Shown: piece by piece, positions 43,768-54,202 of the stretch
How positions within the stretch are numbered: position 1 is the stretch's first letter
Layout of the letters: every line of letters starts with the position of its first letter
Source: Neurospora intermedia
Taxonomy: Eukaryota > Ascomycota > Sordariomycetes > Sordariales > Sordariaceae
Assembly (NCBI GenBank): GCA_037102815.1
Contig: BTPP01000010.1
Span: 682,001-746,000, forward strand
Length of the DNA: 64,000 nucleotides
Direction of reading: 5' to 3'
Translations under genes and position numbers: made by a program
The notes under the pieces: model-generated
What the model saw: the letters and a program-made list of their open reading frames with translations, nothing else
Told to the model about the DNA's origin: nothing
The model's database searches: none

Positions 43768-44709
43768 CTATTCAACCCACGCCCCATCCTCCCCATTAAC
43801 AAACTCCCTCACCGTCCCCAACACCGTCCCCGCCGCCGCCGACGACACAGGTATCGAAGTCAAAGCCAACGGGCCGGCCGTCATACCCGGACAGGTACTC
43901 ATTCCCCTACTCCGGCTCCTCCCCTCCTTCCTCTCCACCCTCGCCCTCTCATGCCTCCACTTCACACCACCGAGCACCGGCTCCCCACTCCGCCAACAAT
44001 TCGCCTCCAAGTACTTGGTCAACGAAAAGCACAACTCACACTTATTCTCATCCGGCCTCTCACAATGCTCGCAGCAGTTATACCCCACCACTTTTCTCTT
44101 CACATGGCTATCCTGCGCCGACGGGTGTTCTTTGAGCAGATTTAGCTCCCAGTTTCCGCACTGGCAGCAAGATAGGAACCAATCGTCGAATCTGCCCGGC
44201 AGGAGATTAAACCCTTCCAAAGTCTCGACCATGACGCGTTTGCTGTTGTACAGAACGGTGTCACGCGGCGCGAGGTAGCCGCACCCCAAGTCGCAGAGTT
44301 CGAGGGGGATTTCTCCAGGATTATTGTTGTTGCTGTTGCTTCTACAATTCATGCTAGTGCTGTTGTTATTTTTGGGCTCGGTGACGACAGCAACAAAGGG
44401 TGGTTCAAGGCGCAAGTGAAGCGGTCGCTCGACCCAGTGTGTTTTGGATTTGAAGTAAGGGCAGTCGTGGTACCAGTAGGCTCCCTGGACGTCTTCGGAG
44501 CGCGGGGGAAGCGGTCGTAGGGGACCGCGGATGCCGGCTTTCCAGCGCTGGTTGGAGATGAGAGCCGCGACCCGGAGTTGAGGGCGTTCTTCGGAGTCTT
44601 CGTGGGCTGGGGGCTGGGGAGCGGGACCGAGCTTGGCGGCGCGGAGGAAGGGGTTGTCGGGGATGATGAGCTCGGTCGAGGGGAGGGCGTAGTTGGGGGT
44701 TATGGCCAT
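43768..44709 (-). CDS. Unknown Cys-rich (putative zinc-binding) protein
   Basis: Not recognised. One exon from ATG 44709 (MAITPNYALPSTEL), 313 residues. The first 110 residues are Pro/Glu-rich with an Arg-containing turn (GAYWYHDCPYFKSKTHWVERP), then an Asn-rich spacer. The C-terminal half has cysteine clusters: ELCDLGCGYL, LSCCQCGNWEL, GYNCCEHCERPDENKCELC and EANCWRSGEP. CxxC and CxxxC spacings suggest two or more zinc sites, possibly a degenerate RING-like or unknown fungal module. No signal peptide or span. The last 50 residues are Gly/Thr/Ala-rich and may be disordered. Confidence 0.65.
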   Translation of the reverse strand: MAITPNYALPSTELIIPDNPFLRAAKLGPAPQPPAHEDSEERPQLRVAALISNQRWKAGIRGPLRPLPPRSEDVQGAYWYHDCPYFKSKTHWVERPLHLRLEPPFVAVVTEPKNNNSTSMNCRSNSNNNNPGEIPLELCDLGCGYLAPRDTVLYNSKRVMVETLEGFNLLPGRFDDWFLSCCQCGNWELNLLKEHPSAQDSHVKRKVVGYNCCEHCERPDENKCELCFSLTKYLEANCWRSGEPVLGGVKWRHERARVERKEGRSRSRGMSTCPGMTAGPLALTSIPVSSAAAGTVLGTVREFVNGEDGAWVE

Positions 44710-45692
44710 GGTGGTGAAGCTGACGAAAAGTGTGGTGAAGTTGGTCGGTGGTGAGAGTGACGGTAACAGTGACAAGGTGGTGGAGATAACTGGGAGTGGG
44801 CGTCAGAACCTCAAAGGATGGGGCCTTCGGGTATGACACTTGTAATTAGAGCCATGGTGTTCTCCCTTTGGAAGTAAAAATTCCGCGTTGTAGGTCAACT
44901 TGGAGAAGAAAAGGGGCGGGAGCATCCGTTGGGGCATATGAACTCCTATCAGAATTATTTTGGCCTGCAACCTACGGACAAGAACAGGCGTTGGATTAAC
45001 CGGCCGGTTGCTCCTAGTTACCCGAAACGTGGTATAGGGGTCAAAAATCACATATAACCACAGACGAGAAGCGACAAGCGTTGGGTAACCGTGACTGTAC
45101 GCCTACTTTTATCTCGGCGATCCAGTAAACAGAGGCGCGGACGTGCTACCGCCGGTTCTCCGTTGGACTTTAATATTTGTAGACCATACCATCGGGTCGC
45201 ACCGACGGAACCCAAGTCACCCTTCGGTTCCCTGACTGCCGAGCTTTGTGTCACCCTAGCACAACATCACACATAAAGTTCCAGGCATGATACTGGCACT
45301 GATATAGAACTAGATGTCTGCATCTCCAATAAGCTTGTCCAAAAATGGATGAACAAGTGATACACGAGAGAGTGTTTAACGTACGCCTAGACAGGTATCT
45401 GTGTTTCGTCACGTTGCTCTGTTTTTTTTTTCAGCTGGACTTGTTTGTTTTCCTTTGCCTCTGTAGTCAGCCATTCTCCGTCTCACCCACGACAGTTGCT
45501 TTCGCCGGAAACAACTGCAAACGGATACCCGAAAACCGCTCCGTGGCCGATCTTGTCATACAATGGAGGAATCAGTTGTGATATGTACCCTAAGCTACCT
45601 CTACCTACCTATTCATTTAACGAGAGCAGAAATTCAATGCTTGCCAGATATGTACGCCCAATCGCCCTATTAGATGCCACACCTCCATCGGC
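44710..45692. other. Intergenic, no supported gene
   Basis: About 980 bp. An ORF on the + strand near 45345 includes a T-run/AG-like stretch but no credible protein. Confidence 0.4.
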
Positions 45693-48026
45693 TCACTGTC
45701 CGAGAGCATCCACATCCTCCGAAAATCCAGTCACCATGGTATATCCAAACTTGGCCGCCTCCACACAACGCTCCGCCAATTCCTTATGTCCCAAAGCAGC
45801 ATATGCCTCCGCCAACCTTCTCAACGAAGCCACCACATGGACGGCCATCACACTCACCTCACCGCTCCTCGTATAGATCTCCCTCGGATCCCAATCCGCA
45901 GTCAACTTCGCCGGATCCTCATCCCTCGGCGCCGCGTTAAACCCAAAGTTTCTCAACACCTTCAACGAATACTTCACCACCTTCCCCCACTGCTTCTTGG
46001 CCCTGTGTGCATCCACCAGCCAATTACACGGATAAACCAGCGTCAACCTTGGGAGGCTCTCATACACCTCAGTCTCATGCAGGTCCTCCAACTGCCTCAT
46101 CATCTTATCCACCGTCCTGATTGTCGCGTCAGGTACAATCGTCGCCCCCTTGCCAGTACTCGGCTTCTTATCCAGGAACTTTTCCAGCGCCAGGACCGCC
46201 TCCTTCCGCTTCTTCAACCTTTCCTCTGACGACTTCCTCTCCCCTTCACACAACCCACACCGACACTCGAAACCCCACCCTTCCTCAAACTCCTTGTTGC
46301 GCACATCCACCAGCGTCTTGACGGGTACATACTGCTGGAACAGCTCCTCGCCCTCTTGCACGTCGCGCGTAGCGCGGCAGATGAGCATGTCACCGACAAA
46401 CGAGCGCATGGTGTTGGGCACGCAGCTGTGGTTCATCAGACTGGAATGCGCCCACAGCCCCTTGGCCATGCACACCGAGTTGTAAGTGGGCTTGGTGTCG
46501 TCGTAAGTGGACAGAGGGGAGGAGAAGCAGTTCTTGGTGCGGATGCCTTCGACCACGAAGACGTCTACTACGGGGACACCATCCACCATACTGCCCTCGG
46601 CACCGGTTCGGTCGTAGGGAAGTTGGCCGGGGTAGAGCTTGAGCATGGTATCGGCCAGCGAAGGGTTATCGCAGAGTTGCCGGACCATGAGCGAGTACAG
46701 CGCCGCGGAGGCGCGGGCGGGGTCGTACTGGTTGGGCATCAGCGTGGCTTTTTCGACATAGACCAAGTCGCCGGCTTTGAGGGGACGAGTGGCGAAGAGG
46801 CCGCGGCCGTGGAAGCCCGATTCGGCAACGCGCGTGTTGCGGAGAAAGGACCCAGCGTCGATGTGCACGGAGGTCGGGGAAAGGGAGGCGTGCATGGCTG
46901 CGAAGTCGTAGTTGCCGGTTTCTTCTTCTTCCACGCGGGCTAGCACCCGCTCGTATTCTTTCTGCACGTTGGCGGTGCCCTTGTCGTTCAGCTTCAGGGC
47001 TTCTTCAAAGTACGACTTGCTGGTGGCGTACTCGCAGAGACCGTAGGCGGCCCGGCCGGCGTTGTAGTAGGCTTTCCAGTCGGTGGAAGCGCCGATGCGG
47101 GAGGCAAGGGCGTCGGCTTTTGCGGCGTCGTAGCGGCCGAGGAGGAGATTGACGCCCGCGCGCTTGGTATAGACGGGGGCTTTGGCAGAGTGGTCTTCTA
47201 GTCCTTCTAGTGCTTCCGTGTAGCTATTTCAGGGTGCATTTCGTAAGTTAAAGGACTCGATATCACCGCTAACGGTCTGGCAACTCACCAAAAGACGGCC
47301 GTAGGGAAATCCCGTTGTAAGAATGCTTGATCCCCCGCCGTCGTCCACTCCCCCACTGACTTCAGTAGCGGCCCCAGCCTCAACGGTTCGGGAATGATAG
47401 AATCTATGAAACGGAGCAGAATGACATCTGACGGGTGATCGACGCAGATCATGAAATCGTTCTCCGCGCCATTCTGGACGTAGTAAGGCTCCTTGACGGC
47501 AACGATACAGCCTTCGGGAACCCCCGACAGAATGGCTGAGTCGCCTTGGTTGTAGATGGCGAGCTTGTCGACATTTCCCCAATGGTCCTCGACAAGACTG
47601 ACAGCGCCGGCGCCAAGGTAGGGCGGGCTGACTACTTTGACGATGAGCCCCTTGCCACGGTGATGTGTTTCCACGCTGAGGTCACTTAGTGGGATCTGGA
47701 GCTGGTGTTAGCCGGATTTTATCGATCACATAATATCCATTTCTTTCAAGAAAAAAAAGAGAGAAAAAGAAGAAGATTTGTGTGCAACAACATACGATTT
47801 CGAGATCTCTGATAGACTTTGTAGAAGCAGGATATGCTTCTGCTAGGTTTGGCTGCTTCACTGGCCTGGGGCCATTGGGAGTTTGCGTAGCGTCTTGCTG
47901 CTTGATGTGTTCCGCATGTGTCTTGAAAAGCTGCTCCTTCGTGAGCTTCTTGCTTGGGATTGTCCCTGCGAGTGAACTCTTCTGAGGAGCGGAAATGATG
48001 GTCTTTTGCTTGGCGGTGACAGCCAT
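45693..48026 (-). CDS. TPR and SET domain protein
   Basis: Probable lysine methyltransferase or non-catalytic SET scaffold of the SMYD/TPR-SET type. Exons are 47796-48026, 47289-47701 and 45693-47223 (724 residues). Exon 1 is polar and disordered. Exon 2 holds an unassigned mixed region (KGLIVKVVSPPYLGAGAV, VPEGCIVAVKEPYY). Exon 3 begins with TPR-like helices (YTEALEGLEDHSAKAPVYTKRAGVNLLLGRY, AYYNAGRAAYGLCEYATSK). The SET domain then starts VAESGFHGRGLFATRPLKAG and carries the core motif NHSCVPNTMRSF, GEELFQQY, and a post-SET cysteine cluster (FECRCGLCEGE). No MYND finger is visible. The C-terminal 250 residues are helical repeats. Histone or other substrates are unknown; N. crassa-type fungi have several uncharacterised SET genes of this layout. 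Confidence 0.88.
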
Positions 48027-48756
48027 CTTGAACCGAGATTAGGGGAAGGGTGAAAACAATGGATGTATATCAGCAGATAAAGAGGTTTGATGTTTCAATC
48101 AAGTCTACCTATGATATCAGGAATTATGAAGCTTATAAAGATGATTAACAACTGTCCGTTCGTGGTCATGTACTCATACTGTCGTCGAATGGCTCCTGAA
48201 TTCGTGAATAGGTGGCATACTCGGAAGGCAAGCAGCCGCGTATACCGTATTCGACTTAGCGGGATTATGCATATTAGCCGGGGGTCCGGTGCCTTTGTGG
48301 AGATGTCAGATGTGGTGTTGCCGGTCCGGGGTAGGGGCAGAATGCGACGCCAATTGGGGTGCTTGGCCGCAGTAGTTACAGCTGGTCATGGTATTGTCGG
48401 GATAAGATCCGCTGTAGCTAATGATGAGAAGAGGGGTCGTGACACGGTGGTGCGACTACGACTTGCTCGAGAACGGGGTCATGATCATGATGAACGGGGA
48501 TGGTTCACAGGTGGAAGCGTGTTGAACTGTTGCGAGGATGATTGATCAGATATATGAACCAACCCTGCTGCTGTTCCTCGTCATCAACCGTATTTTGGAA
48601 AGCCACCGAACTGGCAAATCTTCTTGTGGTCATCTTCGCCAATACATAACGCTGTCATGCGGCGCTGTCCACGAAGAAAACACTCTCCGTCTTCTTTGCT
48701 TCCTCAGCCTCCTTTTCCACCCTTGCCTCCGCTTGCCTCTTGTCCCTATTAATCTG
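48027..48756. other. Intergenic, no confident gene
   Basis: About 730 bp. One + strand open frame (48087-48545) encodes a low-complexity, Arg/Met-rich sequence with no family and is not accepted as a gene. Confidence 0.4.
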
Positions 48757-51732
48757 TTATTGTTTCATGAGGGACTCCCTGTGTCTGTAGTCGTCTTGAG
48801 ATCGTAGACACAGCTTCAACCAGCCCTTGGGCTCGGCTACCTCCCAGACCCGCGTGGGCATCCTTACCACTGTCTCCCTGTACAAGCAATCCGTCTCAAA
48901 TCGCCAGCTGCAAAGGACTGCACGGAGCATGCCGCCTTCCTTGCCACAGAGGAGAGCTACAGTCGGTGGCCTCTCTGCCGCAAAGATAGTGACCGTAAGC
49001 TCGCCCATATCAACAAGAGTGAAGAGCTGGTGTCTGTCTGACGGCAACAGCTTCTTGGCTCTGAGATCATCAAGGGCAGAGTCTGGGTTGTCGATCCACA
49101 AAGGTTCCGTGCCTCGCCTCTCGTAGTTCTCCCGATGTTCTCTGCTGAATGGAGTAGCGGACGGCGCATAGGTAAGTCGGCCCTCCACATTTCCAAAGAC
49201 AATCTTTTCCAGTTGCGCTATAGGCATGACTCCTTCGAATCCCACCAAGTTTGGGGTGCTCTTCAGCACGGTACCGCCAAAGAGCCGTCGGACCGAAAAT
49301 GGTGAAGGGGCAGAGAGCAACAGGCCCACGAAGAGGAAACCAGCAACAACCCAACCGATATCTGACTTGCCTTCGGCGGTTAGGTCAACAAAGCCGGTGA
49401 AGTAAGGGATGTAGGCCAGTGACAATTCGATACCAAACAGTAACCACCAAATGCCGAACGCCAGGAAGAATACCGCGAGCATCTTTCCCAATCCCACATC
49501 GCGTTGAACAGTCGCTCGGGGAAAGTCCTTCCATCGGATGTGGATTGCACGGCAAGAGTCCAGGATAACAGTCTCGTCCTCGTGCGCCACACCCACCACT
49601 TGACATTGCGGTGTGATGTGGTGGAGGAAGGTTCCATACTCATCACGTTCAGACAGAGTCTCGAAAATGTCTTTGTTTGACGGTTTTGGAAGTAAGCAAA
49701 GCATCCTCTCGACCAGCTCATCACTATCATTGCCAAGCGAGAGGCGAGCAAGGTTTTGGAACACAGTTGTCTCCTTATGGCGCTCGATCCGGTAGTGAAG
49801 AAAGCCCATGACGGCGTAGGCAAGATCTGAGCCGGTAAACTCCGCGCGTTGCTTGGTACTCAGCGCTGTAATCGTCGCTGGAAGCAGCTCCAGGCGAGAG
49901 AGTGTCAGTACGTTGGCATAGTGCTCTGCCAATATACGAACAGCCTCCTTGTCGTCCGTATATTCGCTGTCGTGTACACGCCAGAAAGAGGCTGTCATTT
50001 CAATCTTTCCAATGTTTCTGGTGACAAGGCGACCCTCTGCATCCCGAAAGCAGTAAGTTATGTAATCTCCAGGGGCGAGCAGACCCTCCATCAGCGTCCA
50101 CATGCGGCTGCCCCAGTCAAGACGCTGTGTCGTTCCATCCTTGTCCATCATGAGGCACACCTTGGCTGATCCTCGGACAGTGTCACAAAGTGTGTAGACA
50201 TCGTAATCGGTCTCAGCTGGCGAATCCTTATTAACAAGCTCACGGTCCATCCAGTAGGCGTCAAAGCCCTCGTGCTCGGTAATGCTCCGCGCCAGTTCAT
50301 GAGCTTTTTCTGCGCCATCTGCGTTTGGGAACATGTTCCACATGTAGCTGATGAATATATATCGCCGCGTAGAATTTTCAAAGCTATCGCCCTCGATAGT
50401 CTTCCATTCGCCGTTCACCTTGGCATATAACAGCCGGGGCCGTGGCGCGCGCTTTGCAACACCAAGTGACTTTTTGTAGCCCTCACTATGTTTCTCAAAA
50501 GCAGCAGGAGACATGTCCAGCTCGTTGACAGCGTACTTGGGCCATTCCCAGTAGTACCCGGGGTAGTCAGTATATGTGTCGGTCACCTTATCGTCTTCAT
50601 CGTATTTACCGAGGAAGGGAAGAGCAAGCAAAATCTGCACAGGAATGGCGACGGCAAATAGACGGCAGGTGCCCTTTGTCTTTGACCAAAACCCTTGGGT
50701 TTGAAAGGGAGACAATGCCCATTCAGACATGGCCAGAACAAGAGGCACGCTGCCCCTGACCTTGGTCCTGATCCAGTCGCCTCTGTCCAAGCGGGTCTTA
50801 ATGACATGATCAGTTGCCTGGACTATCAGTCTTCGAGGAGTAGAGCGGGTTGGACTTAGGTAAACGGCCACATCCAGGAACTTGCGAGTGCGTTGGTGAA
50901 ACTGGTTGAGGTAGGTGAGCTTGCCATCAACCTTGTGTACCTTTCCAAGGTCATCAATATCCTCGGCCTCGGCGGTTCCAATACGATACACGACCTTGCT
51001 CTCGCCGGTAGACCCAGCATCGCTGTCACTGTCCTGGTCATTCATCCGTTCAGTGGGTAAATAGACCCGACGGAAACCCCTGTGCCCTGAACTGCCGCTG
51101 AACTTGTCTTTCAGATTGTCTTGGAACTTTTGCATATAATCCTTGGAGCGAGGCCAGAATGGTTTCCACTTCTTCATGTCGTTCTTCGCGCCTGGCTGGG
51201 GAACAGCTTGTGGCGAAGACATGTGCCGAGTGGTGACCTCTTCTGATGAGAGAAGGGGCGGTTGCTTGAACTGCAGATCTGGGCTCTGCGCCTCTTGAAT
51301 GAAGTCGGGCGCCGGATGTTGGTTGTGGGCGGGCGTGTATTGGAAATAGGCGGCATGATTAGGATTCGACAATTGTTGTTGCCAGTAGAGGTTGTTTGCA
51401 GTGGAATCGGCCGTCCAACCAGGCTGCTGTAGTAGTTGCGGTACATAGTAGACTTGCTGATCGTCCACCGACGGATTTCCCACTTGGCTCGCCTGTTGTG
51501 CATAGTAATACTGCTGTGGCGAGATAACAGTGGCAGGGTCGGTTACCGAGCCATATTGTTGTGGCGGATGGTAAAAGGCCTGCGTGGGTTCTGTAGCAAT
51601 GCCAACCGTAGCCGGCTGCGATAGCGGTTGAGGAGGTTGGAAGACATGCCCCTGATTGTTGGTGTCCTGAGAGTCGCTGCCGGCATCGGCTGGTGACATC
51701 TGCTGGGAGTGAGCATGCGAAGAATCGGCCAT
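48757..51732 (-). CDS. Divergent HET-like domain membrane protein (991 aa)
   Basis: A large protein with a heterokaryon-incompatibility-like core. The start at 51732 (MADSSHAHSQQMSP) is supported by a TATATATA box about 120 bp upstream. Residues 1-170 are disordered and Gln/Tyr/Pro-rich (HPPQQYGSVTDP, VISPQQYYYAQQ). A hydrophobic segment near 354-374 (VAIPVQILLALPFL) precedes the core. The core shows RRYIFISYMWN (about 457), FDAYWMDRELV (about 491) and WGSRMWTLMEGLLAPG (about 541), resembling the three HET motifs (SYxW, WIDxxCI, RxWTLQExLL). HET domains belong to the TIR-like superfamily and drive non-self recognition cell death. Two further spans (about 747-777 and 787-805) and a soluble C-terminus follow. 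Several substitutions make the match weak, so a related but distinct fungal family is possible. Confidence 0.7.
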   Translation of the reverse strand: MADSSHAHSQQMSPADAGSDSQDTNNQGHVFQPPQPLSQPATVGIATEPTQAFYHPPQQYGSVTDPATVISPQQYYYAQQASQVGNPSVDDQQVYYVPQLLQQPGWTADSTANNLYWQQQLSNPNHAAYFQYTPAHNQHPAPDFIQEAQSPDLQFKQPPLLSSEEVTTRHMSSPQAVPQPGAKNDMKKWKPFWPRSKDYMQKFQDNLKDKFSGSSGHRGFRRVYLPTERMNDQDSDSDAGSTGESKVVYRIGTAEAEDIDDLGKVHKVDGKLTYLNQFHQRTRKFLDVAVYLSPTRSTPRRLIVQATDHVIKTRLDRGDWIRTKVRGSVPLVLAMSEWALSPFQTQGFWSKTKGTCRLFAVAIPVQILLALPFLGKYDEDDKVTDTYTDYPGYYWEWPKYAVNELDMSPAAFEKHSEGYKKSLGVAKRAPRPRLLYAKVNGEWKTIEGDSFENSTRRYIFISYMWNMFPNADGAEKAHELARSITEHEGFDAYWMDRELVNKDSPAETDYDVYTLCDTVRGSAKVCLMMDKDGTTQRLDWGSRMWTLMEGLLAPGDYITYCFRDAEGRLVTRNIGKIEMTASFWRVHDSEYTDDKEAVRILAEHYANVLTLSRLELLPATITALSTKQRAEFTGSDLAYAVMGFLHYRIERHKETTVFQNLARLSLGNDSDELVERMLCLLPKPSNKDIFETLSERDEYGTFLHHITPQCQVVGVAHEDETVILDSCRAIHIRWKDFPRATVQRDVGLGKMLAVFFLAFGIWWLLFGIELSLAYIPYFTGFVDLTAEGKSDIGWVVAGFLFVGLLLSAPSPFSVRRLFGGTVLKSTPNLVGFEGVMPIAQLEKIVFGNVEGRLTYAPSATPFSREHRENYERRGTEPLWIDNPDSALDDLRAKKLLPSDRHQLFTLVDMGELTVTIFAAERPPTVALLCGKEGGMLRAVLCSWRFETDCLYRETVVRMPTRVWEVAEPKGWLKLCLRSQDDYRHRESLMKQ

Positions 51733-51847
51733 CCTGACTAGTAGTCGGTCAATGGAAAGGAAGAAAATCAAGACGTCAAGGAAGGACGCTTTAGAGTCAG
51801 CGGCAAAGGAAAATAGTGTCCAAGACCAGAGGACTGCCGGAACCCAT

Positions 51848-51858
51848 GATATATATAA
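51848..51858 (-). promoter_or_regulatory. TATA box of the HET-like gene
   Basis: TATATATA lies about 116-126 bp upstream of the ATG at 51732 and argues against the longer in-frame N-terminus up to 51918. Confidence 0.4.
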
Positions 51859-52316
51859 GTCTCGCCGGCACTCATGTTGGGAGCAGCCTGGCAAAGCGTC
51901 TATGCAACCATTCCCCACATGGTGTTGGCTGGTCCGTAAGATTATAGTGGCAGCCTAATATACGAGCTGACGCCCCCATCACCACATTCCTTAGCCTGAT
52001 TCGGTATGCCAGTGATACACACGCAGTGGTGGCATGCACACGCCAAGTTCTATTGGACAAGGCGACAAATCATGAGTCTTTGCGGTTGTCCATGCTTGTA
52101 CGTCAAGTCCCCCACCGGTCAGACAATGCGACACAAAATCTGGCGAGCCTGGTAACGCAAGACGATGGACAGGGTTACAAGACGTCAGTCAATTTCAGCT
52201 TGGTGAAATTTGCACAATTGTAGTATACACTACGATCAGGGAAAGGATGTGGTGAGGCAGCGAAGTGCGGCAGCGAGATCTACCGCCGCCGACACCCTGA
52301 AAGGTGACCCTAGGTA
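51859..52316. other. Intergenic, no supported gene
   Basis: About 460 bp between the HET-like gene promoter and the 3' end of the GNAT gene. Nothing else is seen. Confidence 0.35.
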
Positions 52317-53138
52317 TCAAGTGCGCTTGGCAGGTCGTCTCATGATGGTGCTGCGAAAGCATCCCTTGGGGGCAGGTCCAGCCAGCTCGAGCGCCGTGTA
52401 TTCTCCCCAGTCCTGACCTTCGCACTTTGAGGCGCCGAACAAATCGAAGATGGGAAGGTCGAAAACGTCAATGTCCTCGAAGCCGAATTGCTTGTAGAGA
52501 TTGTAAGCAGTGGGTGATGACTCGAGAAACAGAGGCAGACCCAGTTCGTCAGCCATGGTGGTACCCCAGTGTAGGAGGGCCTTTCCGGCCCCCAGCCTTT
52601 GGCGATTCGTCTGACAGACAAGAGTGCTAAGAACTGTGACAGGCCGTGGGGTTAGAAAAGCGGCCACCGAAAAGGGCATTGTGGTATCTGTGCCAAACTT
52701 ACCAAGCCCAGGGTCACCCTTCATGTGCTCTCGCCGTTTCCTGTGCATTCCGCCGATGAACTCGTTGAACACCCGCACATCGCAGTCTTCTCCCAGCTGC
52801 TCCTGTGTCCTTGGTACCTCTTGGACATTCCACTCTTCTTCAGCACGCGGATTCCGGAACAGGCACCAGTCGGAAAAGGCAACAATCTCGCAAGGACCAT
52901 CAAAACCCTCTGGCAGCAACTCTGCCACCACCATGAACGTCTCTCCTTCGCTGGGAGGAGTGGGCAAGAAAAGTCTGGCAGCGGACTTGCTTCTCGACTC
53001 ATCCGATACACCGTTGGGATACATCAGCTGCTGCATCGGGTTGGCGGAAAAGGCGTCATTCAGGATGTTCGTGATGGCCTCGGCATCGGCGGGCACGGCC
53101 TCGCGAACGCGGATGCGGGGGTTGAGAGCGACTGTCAT
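52317..53138 (-). CDS. GNAT-family N-acetyltransferase
   Basis: Acetyl-CoA-dependent acyltransferase fold, 250 residues. Exons are 52703-53138 and 52317-52633. The intron (52634-52702, 69 nt) is a multiple of three without a stop, so the frame also stays open when it is retained (23 extra residues). The N-terminal substrate region starts RIRVREAVPADAEAITNILNDAF. The acetyl-CoA-binding motif A is in VLSTLVCQTNRQRLGAGKALL (Q/RxxGxG/A type), followed by PLFLESSPTAYNLYKQFGFE, the family's typical SSxxAxxLYxxxGF ending. This resembles fungal GNATs acting on small molecules or polyamines. The substrate is unknown. No targeting signal. Confidence 0.85.
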   Translation of the reverse strand: MTVALNPRIRVREAVPADAEAITNILNDAFSANPMQQLMYPNGVSDESRSKSAARLFLPTPPSEGETFMVVAELLPEGFDGPCEIVAFSDWCLFRNPRAEEEWNVQEVPRTQEQLGEDCDVRVFNEFIGGMHRKRREHMKGDPGLGKFGTDTTMPFSVAAFLTPRPVTVLSTLVCQTNRQRLGAGKALLHWGTTMADELGLPLFLESSPTAYNLYKQFGFEDIDVFDLPIFDLFGASKCEGQDWGEYTALELAGPAPKGCFRSTIMRRPAKRT

Positions 53139-53201
53139 GGTGGCGTTGAAGATAGCTAACGTTGACCTTTGAACCTCAGGGTGTAGTGGTTGACGTCCAA
53201 T

Positions 53202-53537
53202 TTATAGCTGAGTTTGACGAGGCCAAGACGGGCGACGAGGTGTATTGTAAACACGGGACCGAGACATGATGTAATCAATGGCGCGGCCGGCGTCTTGACC
53301 TTTGGCTGATTCCTGTCTTTTCCGCTCGGTAGTGGAGATGGCTAATGCGAGCCCGGCGAGGAGTTCCCAGTGAGTCAACGGCCAGCAGGCAATGTTGCCT
53401 GGAAATGCGACCCTGACCAACGCCATCGGATGGCTGGATGAGTGAAGAAAGGGTGGGATAAGATCAATGTTTTCCTTCTCGATGAGGTGCTCTCTGAGCT
53501 TCGTGGTGGTCAGCTGGTGCTTGGATTCGTAGTCCAT
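53202..53537 (-). CDS. Small unknown protein (111 aa), tentative
   Basis: Not recognised. Start ATG 53537 (MDYESKHQLTTTKL). The sequence is mixed and charged with one moderately hydrophobic stretch (PLTHWELLAGLALAIS) and an Arg-rich C-terminus (DYIMSRSRVYNTPRRPSW). It lies between the GNAT gene and a 665-bp spacer. It could be a real small gene or chance ORF. Confidence 0.35.
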   Translation of the reverse strand: MDYESKHQLTTTKLREHLIEKENIDLIPPFLHSSSHPMALVRVAFPGNIACWPLTHWELLAGLALAISTTERKRQESAKGQDAGRAIDYIMSRSRVYNTPRRPSWPRQTQL

Positions 53538-54202
53538 CGTACGTGATTTGTGCCGCTGTGAGGTACTGCCATCTGGAGCGTACGTGTCATCCGCGAATGT
53601 TGCGTATAAGATGGGGGGAATTTGGAAAATGATGGATGGTGTGAAAGAAGGACGGGAGGAGGAGAAAGAAGAATTGGAAGAAAGGATGGTAGGTAGGTAG
53701 GTACTGTAGATGATGTACAAGAGGGACCATTTCCACAGTGTCCGTCGGTGGGACTGGGTGTTCCAGGTTCTCAGGGTATGCCCGGCCAGCTCACTGCAGT
53801 GTATTCTCGGGCAGCTTCCGGTTATCTTCCTTATCTTACTGCGCTAATGGTGGGTACCTAAAGCGGGGAGTCCCGTCCCGCCCACAAGCACAGTGGTACC
53901 TGGACCTTGATCTCCAGGGCAGATTGGCAGACGCGACGGACTTCTCATCAACCCCGCGATGCGCAGGACATCTTGTTTCGAGCAAAAGACTGGACGACTC
54001 TGACGAGGCGTGTAACCAACATCGTACGACACACCATTCGTCGGATTAACCGGGCTTGGGACTCTTCGTTCTCTGCCGGTCCCTCCTCGACTTTGGACGT
54101 CCATAGGATAGCTTCCTTCCTTCCTTCCCTTTCCATTTCAGCTGTCCATATCCCATCACTCATCACAAGAGAGAGGACTTTGCTTCTCTTTTCTTCTTTC
54201 CA
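53538..54202. other. Intergenic, hemerythrin promoter
   Basis: Contains a GGTAGGTAGGTAGGTA run near 53688-53703 and a TTCC microsatellite near 54115-54128. No gene. Confidence 0.45.

Noticed and set aside
48087-48545. 152-codon + strand frame
   Set aside because: Composition is biased, there is no family or splice support, and the start context is poor.
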